Positions 54,012 to 60,579 of a stretch of DNA of 60,579 bases are shown piece after piece. The notes beneath the pieces are model-generated. The model ran no database searches and was not told the DNA's origin. It saw nothing but the letters and a program-made list of their open reading frames with translations. The position numbers and the translations under genes are program-made. Origin of the DNA: Bacteroidota bacterium. GTDB lineage: Bacteria; Bacteroidota; Bacteroidia; Chitinophagales; Chitinophagaceae. The stretch spans positions 1 through 60,579 of the forward strand of contig CANHGW010000015.1 in assembly GCA_947460175.1 (NCBI GenBank), given 5' to 3'. The number at the start of each line of letters is the position of its first letter. Within the stretch, counting starts at the first letter, position 1.

Positions 54012-54456
54012 TTAGTACATTGCAGATTTGCCTGATTTGAATTGATTCATAACAAGTACTTCGAGTTTGGGTAAGGTGAAAAGATATGTTCTATAATCAA
54101 CTGAATCTTTATCAAAATTGTACTTTGCATAAATTAATTCCATTGGATGCTTGGCTTAATATTTCAGCAGCTTCAAGTTATTTAAGAGCAATTTTCAAAT
54201 GCAATTTAGAGCCATTGCTATCTGAAAAAGTATAGTATGTTGCAGATTTGTCGTATTCTTTAGATGAAGTTTTAAAACTAGTTTCGAGTGTATTTAAATC
54301 GATGTATATGGTATAATCGCCTTTTGTCCAATAGCCCATTTTAGATTCATCTAATGTCTTAGAAAATTCTATTGTATAAATTTGTTGGGCATATTGTTGA
54401 TCTGAAATTAGTAGGTTGGCAATGCATAAGAAAATGAATATTGTAGTGTTCTTAGC
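54012..54456 (-). pseudogene. Decayed small secreted-protein gene
   Basis: Read on the minus strand from 54453: FIFLCIANLLISDQQYAQQI (signal-peptide-like), then TIEFSKTLDESKMGYWTKGD and FKTSSKEYDKSATYYTFSDS. An in-frame TAA stands at 54178-54180 after KIALK, the text then continues in frame (LEAAEILSQASNGINLCKV), and near 54115 a one-base frame slip is needed to reach DYRTYLFTLPKLEVLVMNQF, ending at TAA 54012-54014. No in-frame ATG lies before the signal peptide. The consistent protein-like text on both sides of each break shows a real former gene of about 145 codons. Confidence 0.7.
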
Positions 54457-54461
54457 TTCGA

Positions 54462-55531
54462 ATGGTTTTTACACAAGAAATAGTCACTCTAACCGACAAT
54501 GATAACAGCAATGTAAATCCTGCTACAGGATTAACAGCAAGCTTCATTGTATTGGCTGGTACGCACAATCCAACTATTGATGCTGGATTAACTACACCAC
54601 TTTTAGCTGACTTAAGAAACTATGTATGGTATGATGTTAATGGAAATGGATTCCAAGATGCGAGCGAACCTAGTGTAGCCTGTGTGCAAGTCCCTTGTAT
54701 GCATCCAATGGTATTACAGTTTTGGCAACAGTAGTAACAGATGGTAATGGAGCTTATAGCTTCACCAATTTAGAATCAAGAACCTATATCGTAGGCTTTG
54801 TCAATTTACCATCAGGATTTACACGCACTAAAAACTTAGGTGTATTGAACGATGCCCTAAACAGCGATATGAATGTGGGTGGAAAAACCAATGCAGTTAC
54901 CTTGACTGCTGGAGAATACAATCTAAATATCGTTGCAGGTATCTACTTTGGTATACCATTGCCAGCTAAAGAATTGACAGCAACATTGGCTATCATCTAA
55001 GCCAACAATATATGTGAAGTCAATTGGTTCACAAAAGACGAATCAAATACAAAATCATTTGATATTGAACGTAGTAATGATGGAACAACTTTTGCAAAAG
55101 TTGGAGAATCTAATGCTAGTGGACAAACCTTAGGTCGAACAAACTATATCTTCAATGATGAAATAGCTACATTGAATAAAGTAGGTGTCATATACTATCG
55201 AATCAAATTGAATGATATCGACAAAAAGTATAGTTACTCTAACACAATCAGTGCACGTCAAAGCAATTTGAGCAATGAAACTGTAACAATCTATCCATCG
55301 CCATTTACTTCGCAAATTAATATCGATTATGTGGCTTTACAAGCTACAGATATCAATATCGAATTGACCGATGCATCAGGACGAGTGATCGTTCAGAAAA
55401 TGGTAAGCTTAGAAGAAGGTAGCAATACAATACACTTAGATCAATTGAATGCATTAAGTACACGAAGTTACTAAGTCAAATTTAAAGACATCAATAGTGG
55501 CGAAACATACATTCGCAAATTGATGAAATAG
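54462..55531 (+). pseudogene. Remnant of an SdrD-B-domain protein with T9SS type A tail
   Basis: 5' truncated. It opens at 54462 inside a Thr/Asn-rich region (PTIDAGLTTPLLADLRNYVW), holds an SdrD B-like domain (YDVNGNGFQDASEPSVA), then slips frame near 54700 and goes on as LYASNGITV, VTDGNGAYSFTNLESRTYIV. In-frame stops follow at 54998-55000 (TAA) and 55472-55474 (TAA), with coding text between and after: NWFTKDESNTKSFDIERSND and the type A tail VTIYPSPFTSQINIDYVALQ, ending at TAG 55529-55531. One frame slip and two stops in an otherwise legible gene indicate decay. A head-to-head decayed gene abuts it at 54456, so a deletion or rearrangement joined the two. Confidence 0.82.
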
Positions 55532-55561
55532 TTTAAGAATATTGATTGGAAAATTTAAACC

Positions 55562-55589
55562 AAGCCCACATTCGAAAGAGTGTGGGCTT
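55562..55589 (+). terminator. Terminator after the SdrD-B pseudogene
   Basis: AAGCCCACA faces TGTGGGCTT around TTCGAAAGAG. Still perfect in the stem, though only a short T-run follows. Confidence 0.65.
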
Positions 55590-55744
55590 TATGTTTAAGA
55601 AGGTATTGAAAAAACATATTGAATAAAAGATTGCGTTAATTGTTTATAACGAAAGATTACTAGACCTTTAGTTTCTTGAGAACAGCAAAGTCTATCATAT
55701 CATATTAAACATAAGTTTAGATTGTCTTCTATTCTTTATTTTTT

Positions 55745-56755
55745 TTAGCAAAAAAAGTAAGCTTCCCAAGCATTGCGTTCGCACGTTGATTTGATATCCA
55801 ATTGTTCTGAAGCGTTGGCTACACTCACAAGAATTTGTTTAAGATCCAAATCGGCAAGAACCGAAGTTGATTTTAAGACTTGATTGTAAATTGTATGACC
55901 AATTTTATTTTCATTATTACATACCCATGTAAATGGAATTGCATGTTCTACAAGATACTTCGCCATAAACTTACCTCGATGACCTGCACCCCAAAGTATT
56001 AAACTTTTTTCAGGCATATAATCAATGGCAAGGAAATGATGACACTTTAGCTTCAATAATGCATCACCTTGATAATGAGACACCACACGTGTTGTTCTGT
56101 TGGGGTAATCGCGCCAATAAAATAAAAGCTCTTGACAAGGTATTGGTTTCAATCCCTTTTCGTACATGCGAAAACATAAATCATAGTCTTCAGGATATTG
56201 TGTTGCATTGAAACCACCTACAGCCTCTAAATCAGTTCGATGTAGCATCCAACTAGGGGAAGGAATCACACATTCTCGATAGACTTCGTCAAAGCAGGTT
56301 CCTTTTGTAATGAGTGCATTCATCCAAGTTTCATAGTTTTGAAATCCATTACCAATACCGCCTTCGGCAAAATACTTAACTTGCCCCAAGGCCAGATACC
56401 CTTTCCCATACGACTTTAACTGAAATGCCATGTGTTCATACTTATGCAATGCATTGATGTCGTCGGAATCCATGCGGGTTATGTACTCGCCATGAGCATT
56501 TTTATAACCAGTGCATAAAGCATCTATGACGCCGATGCCTTCATTGCGAATGACACGTACACGACTATCGGTTTGAGCATATGATGCTAAAATAGCATGA
56601 CTACTATCGGTGGAGTGATCGTCTATAGCGAGCAATTCCCAATCACGATAGCTTTGCTGAAGGATGGATTGTATACATGCATGTAAATACAACTCAGTAT
56701 TTTTTACAGGCATGATAATGCTTACGAGTCCATTTTGTTCTTCAGTTTTTGTCAT
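55745..56755 (-). CDS. Family 2 glycosyltransferase with Rossmann-like C-terminal part
   Basis: Transfers a sugar from a nucleotide sugar to a surface polysaccharide or lipid; acceptor unknown. 336 residues. Residues 8-225 are the GT-A fold: VSIIMPVKNTELYLHACIQS, LLAIDDHSTDSS and the metal-binding RMDSDDI (DxD region), with WMLHRTDLEAVGGFN and YPEDYDLCFRM later. Residues 238-336 add LILWGAGHRGKFMAKYLVEH, a glycine-rich nucleotide-binding-like segment. No membrane helix. The gene stands alone, not in a polysaccharide cluster, between the pseudogenes and the PDZ gene. Confidence 0.9.
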   Translation of the reverse strand: MTKTEEQNGLVSIIMPVKNTELYLHACIQSILQQSYRDWELLAIDDHSTDSSHAILASYAQTDSRVRVIRNEGIGVIDALCTGYKNAHGEYITRMDSDDINALHKYEHMAFQLKSYGKGYLALGQVKYFAEGGIGNGFQNYETWMNALITKGTCFDEVYRECVIPSPSWMLHRTDLEAVGGFNATQYPEDYDLCFRMYEKGLKPIPCQELLFYWRDYPNRTTRVVSHYQGDALLKLKCHHFLAIDYMPEKSLILWGAGHRGKFMAKYLVEHAIPFTWVCNNENKIGHTIYNQVLKSTSVLADLDLKQILVSVANASEQLDIKSTCERNAWEAYFFC

Positions 56756-57015
56756 TTAGATTCCTTCAAAGTGAAAGCAAATTTATTGTGGAAATCTGAA
56801 AGTGTAGCTTGAAAGTTATGTGTAATACTAAGATGTTATCGTTTCTTGAATTGTGATTGTATTTACTTAAGCATTGTGGTTGGTTGAGCATTTCGTTTCC
56901 TGAGTGCTGCGAAGGATCTCATATCTTTTTATGATGTCGTTATATTGTCAAAAAATTTCGAAGCCATTCCAATTTTAATTTACTTTTACACATTAAAGAA
57001 TCTAAGGAGCAGATA

Positions 57016-57699
57016 ATGAAATCAAAATTACTTTTTACAGCCTTGATGATTTTAGGTTATTCTTCCTTGCATGCACAAGATTTAGCAGACTGCAAAAACC
57101 CTTGCAAGAAAACAAGAATTGTACAAAGTGGACCATTGATTGGATTAAGAACACTTAGCTTGCCCGACTCACAATCTGTTCGTGTAGTTGAGGTTGTAAA
57201 GCATGGCGCATCTTATAAGAATGGTATATTGCTAGGTGATACTTTAACGCATTTCAATGGTAAGGTCATTAAAAGTATGGAATACTTCATTGCTGAAGTT
57301 GCAAAGTTGCAACCTGGTGATACGATCAAAGTAACGGTTAATAGAATGGGAATCGTGAGCGATTTTATTTTTCCGTTGGGCGCAGCAAGCTCTAAAAAAA
57401 TTACAGAAATAGAATGCTGTGATGCCCCTCCGCCCGATTTAAATAATATCGTATTTATATTAAGCCTCAATCCTGCCAATGATTATTTGAGAATTTCTAC
57501 AAACGAAAATATAAAGAGTGAAGTCGAATTCAATATATTAGATCCTAATGGGAATCTTCTAAAGACTGAAAAGACCAAGCAAGCCAAGGGCTCTTTTGAA
57601 TCGAGCATTAATATTAGCGATTTACCGATAGGAGTTTATTTTTTGAAAATTTTTGTTGAAAATACACAGTATGTTCAACGGTTTAGGAAAGATAATTAA
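57016..57699 (+). CDS. Secreted PDZ-domain protein with T9SS type A tail
   Basis: 227 residues. Signal peptide MKSKLLFTALMILGYSSLHA, a Cys-rich spacer (DCKNPCKKTR), then one PDZ domain (about 40-120): VRVVEVVKHGASYKNGILLG and GDTIKVTVNRMG. The C-terminal 80 residues look like a type A sorting tail (FILSLNPANDYLRISTNENI, ending YFLKIFVENTQYVQRFRK). The upstream AAGGAG at 57004-57009 is an unusually good Shine-Dalgarno match for Bacteroidota, which rarely use one. A surface or secreted binding protein; no protease domain is present. Confidence 0.82.
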   Translation: MKSKLLFTALMILGYSSLHAQDLADCKNPCKKTRIVQSGPLIGLRTLSLPDSQSVRVVEVVKHGASYKNGILLGDTLTHFNGKVIKSMEYFIAEVAKLQPGDTIKVTVNRMGIVSDFIFPLGAASSKKITEIECCDAPPPDLNNIVFILSLNPANDYLRISTNENIKSEVEFNILDPNGNLLKTEKTKQAKGSFESSINISDLPIGVYFLKIFVENTQYVQRFRKDN

Positions 57700-57776
57700 T
57701 ACGAGATTCTGCCAACCATTTGAACATATTAATTGATTCTGAAACAACTTCTAATCTCAGAATAGTGGACTATTAG

Positions 57777-57856
57777 ATATTTCACATAGGTATTGTTGGG
57801 GTGATTCAATGCAGGAAATGCAATTTGCTTTTCGTTTATAGCTTTAAGCTACAGAA
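57777..57856. repeat. Diverged direct repeat, copy 1
   Basis: About 80 bases matching 58456-58535: ATATTTCACATAGGTATTGT, CAATGCAGGAAATGCAATT, TAGCTTTAAGCTACAGAA. Conserved 10-15 base words with scattered changes; they bracket the small membrane gene. Confidence 0.6.
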
Positions 57857-57928
57857 AAGTGTAATTAGAGAGGAACGCTTCATAGAAGAGATACCGTGAT
57901 ACCTAACTAATAGTTTTGGAAAAATAAT

Positions 57929-58261
57929 TTATTCAATTTTTATAATTGTCATTAATGCAAGAATCAATTGAGGAAGAAAACATAAAAGTACTAGACTGAA
58001 TTCTTGATGTAATATGTATAATAACCCTAACCATAAAATAGGAATAATAATTGCTAAGATATTTCTAAGTTTCGCATCATCTTGGTTAAGCTGTTTTAAA
58101 AATACAAAATTCAAAACTGTTGAAATGCTGAGTAAAATAAATCCTAGTGAAGTGCCAATGTAAGCTAAATTTATATTGCTTGCCATTATAAAAAAAAGTA
58201 GACAACCGAGTAAAGTATAACAGGTAATTATTATAAATAATTTGTTTGATTTTAATCTCAT
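57929..58261 (-). CDS. Small membrane protein, 110 aa
   Basis: Four hydrophobic stretches (IITCYTLLGCLLFFIMA, IGTSLGFILLSISTVLNFVF, NILAIIIPILWLGLLYIL, LVLLCFLPQLILALMTI) over a start of MRLKSNKLF. No family recognised; a small inner-membrane protein. It lies between two diverged direct repeats, so it may belong to a moving or duplicated segment. Confidence 0.65.
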   Translation of the reverse strand: MRLKSNKLFIIITCYTLLGCLLFFIMASNINLAYIGTSLGFILLSISTVLNFVFLKQLNQDDAKLRNILAIIIPILWLGLLYILHQEFSLVLLCFLPQLILALMTIIKIE

Positions 58262-58663
58262 ACTATTAATTCCTATTTGTTTTAAACTGGCTTGAAAAAG
58301 AAAATGGTAACATTACTTTCTAAAATAGTTTACAAATGAATCAAATAGGAGGGTGTTATTGAAATTATGTAAATTGTTATTCAAAGATAGATAAAAGCAA
58401 TTGAAAGAAGTACGGAGATATTAAAAAAGACATAGCTTTATAGATGAAGGGCTACATATTTCATATTGGTATTATTGGGCTTTGGCAATGCAGGAAATCC
58501 AATTGAGTTTTTGCTTGTAGCTGCAAACTTCAGAATGATGCTATGATTTTTTTTTAGAAGTGAATTGATTGGCAATTTCAACTGATAACAGAACCCTCAT
58601 GAAGACAAAAATCTTCTTACGGTTATGTGCTTCGACAAATATTTTTGTAGCAAAACTAGTTTT
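58262..58663. other. Gene-free stretch with repeat copy 2
   Basis: No reading frame of note. It contains the second diverged repeat at 58456-58535 and no visible terminator. Confidence 0.5.
58456..58535. repeat. Diverged direct repeat, copy 2
   Basis: ATATTTCATATTGGTATTAT, CAATGCAGGAAATCCAATT, TTGTAGCTGCAAACTTCAGA; partner of 57777-57856. Confidence 0.6.
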
Positions 58664-60454
58664 TTATTTAGTTTTACTCACCTTATATACATGAGTAAGT
58701 TTATTGTTCCCATATACTTGTAAGGTATATAATCCTGTGACCAGTTCGTTTATATTGATACTAAGCGTACTGTTGCCAGCTTTACTTTGTATTTGTAATT
58801 CTTTCACTACATTGCCATTCATATTTATAACCTTTACGGTTGTATTTTGCACTGTGAGTGTATACATATCGATATATAAAACATCTTGTGTAGGGTTAGG
58901 ATGTATGCTTACTGTATTGTCAATTGATTCCAAATATAAATCAACAATTTCTGTATTGAGTGTGTGTTGATTGTCTACATCAACTTGTTCTAAACGATAA
59001 TAATTGTGACCTAAAAAAGGTGTAGTATGTTCAAAACTATACTCTAATGCTGTTTGGCTATTACCATCAACTGTTTGACTATTTACTTTAGCTATGGTCT
59101 CAAAATCCAAACCATTTTTGCTGTGTTGTAAATTAAAATATGCATTGTTTTGTTCTCTTACAGTTGTCCATTTCAATTCGTTGGCATAGGGTAGCTTTTG
59201 ACCCATAAATTTCGATAATTCAACAGATAAGGGAAATGGAAAATTTTGATATACACGTACATGTCCAGCAATTGAGCCATTGCCAGAATTGAGACCTGAT
59301 CCTATAGATACTGTATTGGCATCGGGCATACAAATAGCATAGCCGGACTCATCACCTGCAGCTTCGCCATTGATGTCAATTCCTTGCTGTGTCCATGCAG
59401 TTCCATTCCATTTATACACTCTCACATGACCAGAATTAGAACCGTTTCCATCATTTTCATTGGCCCCGATAGCCACCGTGTTGGCATCGGGCATACTGAT
59501 CGATTTCCCGCATAAGTCATCTGCTGCTTCTCCATCAATATCAAGTCCTTTCTGTATCCAAGTAGTTCCATTCCAACTGTAAATTCTTACCTGACCAGCA
59601 GAATTGCCATTTCCATCATTGCCAATTGCACCGATACCAACAGTATTGGCATCTGGCATGCATACTGAATGCCCCGATAGGTCATTGGCTGCTTCACCAT
59701 TGATGTCAAGTCCTTTTTGTACCCAAGCAGTTCCATTCCAAGTGTATATACGTACATGACCTGAACCATTCCCATTCCCATCATTATTTTGAGCACCTAT
59801 TGCGACAGTATTGGCATCAGGCATACTCACCGAATAACCAGCGTTGTCACCTGCCGCCTCACCATTAATATCAAGACCTTTCTGTGCCCAATCTATGCCA
59901 TTCCAGCTCCATATTCGCACATGACCGGCAATTGAGCCGCTACCAGAATTGAAAGGAGCACCAATTGCTACCGTATTGGCATCGGGCATACTAATTGACC
60001 AAGCTGAAAGGTCGTTTGCTGTTTCTCCATCAATATCCGTTCCTTTTTGAATCCATGCTGAACCATTCCAGCTATAAACCCTTACGTGTCCAGCGTTAAT
60101 TCCACCACTATTATCATTGTAAACTGCGCCAATCGAAATTGTATTGGCATCTCCCATACTGACCGACCAACCCGATATGTCCTCTGTAGCTTCGCCATCA
60201 ATGTCCAGCCCTTTTTGTATCCAAGCGGTTCCATTCCAATTATAAATTCTAACATGACCAGCATCAGTGCCATTTCCATCATTTTCGGGTGCTCCTATAG
60301 CTAGTGTATTTATATCAGGCATACTCAATGCATATCCCGATCCATCACCGATGGCTTCGCCATCGATATCGATTCCTTTTTGGGTTTGAGCATTTATTAC
60401 CCCATATTCTAAGCATAACATTAGACTCAATAAGCTAATCTTTAAGTATTTCAT
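58664..60454 (-). CDS. Secreted protein with seven 55-residue repeats and T9SS type A tail
   Basis: 596 residues: signal peptide MKYLKISLLSLMLCLEYGVI, cut after NAQ. Residues about 26-405 are seven tandem repeats of 55-56 residues, each KG(L/I/T)DI(D/N)GEA.. then S(M)PDANT(V)(A/S)IGA..NDGNG...GHVR(I/V)(Y/W).WNG.AW.Q. The blades and Trp pattern suggest a seven-bladed FG-GAP/propeller-like fold. After about 420 comes an Ig-like domain common before T9SS tails (LSKFMGQKLPYANELKWTTV), then the type A tail (SIHPNPTQDVLYIDMYTLTV, VYGNNKLTHVYKVSK). Probably secreted or surface-anchored. Confidence 0.86.
   Translation of the reverse strand: MKYLKISLLSLMLCLEYGVINAQTQKGIDIDGEAIGDGSGYALSMPDINTLAIGAPENDGNGTDAGHVRIYNWNGTAWIQKGLDIDGEATEDISGWSVSMGDANTISIGAVYNDNSGGINAGHVRVYSWNGSAWIQKGTDIDGETANDLSAWSISMPDANTVAIGAPFNSGSGSIAGHVRIWSWNGIDWAQKGLDINGEAAGDNAGYSVSMPDANTVAIGAQNNDGNGNGSGHVRIYTWNGTAWVQKGLDINGEAANDLSGHSVCMPDANTVGIGAIGNDGNGNSAGQVRIYSWNGTTWIQKGLDIDGEAADDLCGKSISMPDANTVAIGANENDGNGSNSGHVRVYKWNGTAWTQQGIDINGEAAGDESGYAICMPDANTVSIGSGLNSGNGSIAGHVRVYQNFPFPLSVELSKFMGQKLPYANELKWTTVREQNNAYFNLQHSKNGLDFETIAKVNSQTVDGNSQTALEYSFEHTTPFLGHNYYRLEQVDVDNQHTLNTEIVDLYLESIDNTVSIHPNPTQDVLYIDMYTLTVQNTTVKVINMNGNVVKELQIQSKAGNSTLSININELVTGLYTLQVYGNNKLTHVYKVSKTK
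59245..60379 (-). repeat. Coding tandem repeat, seven units of about 165 bp
   Basis: Approximate bounds. Encodes the seven 55-residue units. Units share words such as GTATTGGCATC(A/G)GGCAT and CCATTCCA(A/G/T) at DNA level, so unequal recombination between them remains possible. Confidence 0.8.
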
Positions 60455-60579
60455 AATTCGAATATTATAATCATTTAAATATTAAAGGTAAATAGCATTC
60501 TTTGTATTTCATTTTTTACAAACTTTTTTTTACATTATATTTTTTTTATTTTATGAAGTGAGGTTTTTGAAGAATTGAA
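60455..60579. other. Upstream region of the repeat protein, window end
   Basis: AT-rich with long T-runs; no reading frame. It should hold the promoter of the minus-strand gene that starts at 60454. Confidence 0.4.

Noticed and set aside
59245-60379. Regular repeats as a CRISPR array
   Set aside because: The period is about 165 bp, the repeats keep one open frame throughout and there are no short constant repeats with variable spacers.

Overview
The window is chromosomal DNA of a low-GC Bacteroidota bacterium; the family and genus cannot be fixed from the sequence alone. Evidence: many secreted proteins with type IX secretion (T9SS) sorting tails of type A and type B, a PorP/SprF porin next to a PorE-like OmpA protein, a short single primary sigma factor, DUF3667, SprB and choice-of-anchor-L domains, and promoters that match the Bacteroidota form TTTG-N19-TAnnTTTG at both tRNA genes.

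Layout. (1) 1-5100 is accessory DNA: hypothetical secreted proteins, a REP-associated tyrosine transposase (RAYT) between mirrored palindromes that has broken the toxin gene of a toxin-antitoxin pair, and a retropepsin-like protease gene between diverged direct repeats. (2) 5108-15684 holds ftsK, a three-gene T9SS surface cluster (type B secreted protein, PorP/SprF, PorE-like OmpA), a small secreted protein and rpoD. (3) 15819-23289 holds a TPR protein, an FKBP lipoprotein, a frameshifted gene and a large type B surface protein. (4) 23481-24013 is a tRNA-Asp locus carrying a small GIY-YIG nuclease gene and a second, broken 3' half of the tRNA. (5) 24027-29681 holds a DUF457 membrane protein, a DUF3667 gene with an internal stop, clpB and clpP. 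(6) 29799-36549 holds a 1479-residue type A adhesin-like protein and a structural-protein gene broken by one TAG codon. (7) 36636-43134 is core: ndk, kynurenine 3-monooxygenase with a polyprenyl synthetase, an OmpA/TSP3 protein, tRNA-Leu and trigger factor. (8) 43218-53758 mixes a SprB-repeat type B protein, a Nudix enzyme, recG, a trypsin-like protease and a run of small stress or detoxification-type genes, one with a CDGSH iron-sulfur tail. (9) 54012-60454 holds two head-to-head decayed genes, a glycosyltransferase, a PDZ protein, a small membrane protein and a secreted protein of seven 55-residue repeats.

How parts fit together: the type A and B tails mark at least six intact proteins for export by T9SS, and PorP/PorE-like proteins would export or anchor the type B product encoded beside them. 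ClpB, ClpP, trigger factor and the FKBP lipoprotein handle folding and turnover. At least six loci are damaged (toxin, 18550 gene, DUF3667 gene, 34459 gene, two at 54-55.5 kb), so accessory and surface genes are decaying here, or some breaks are sequence errors. No CRISPR array, prophage or conjugative module is visible. The least ordinary loci are the tRNA-Asp/GIY-YIG duplication and the RAYT/palindrome insertion.
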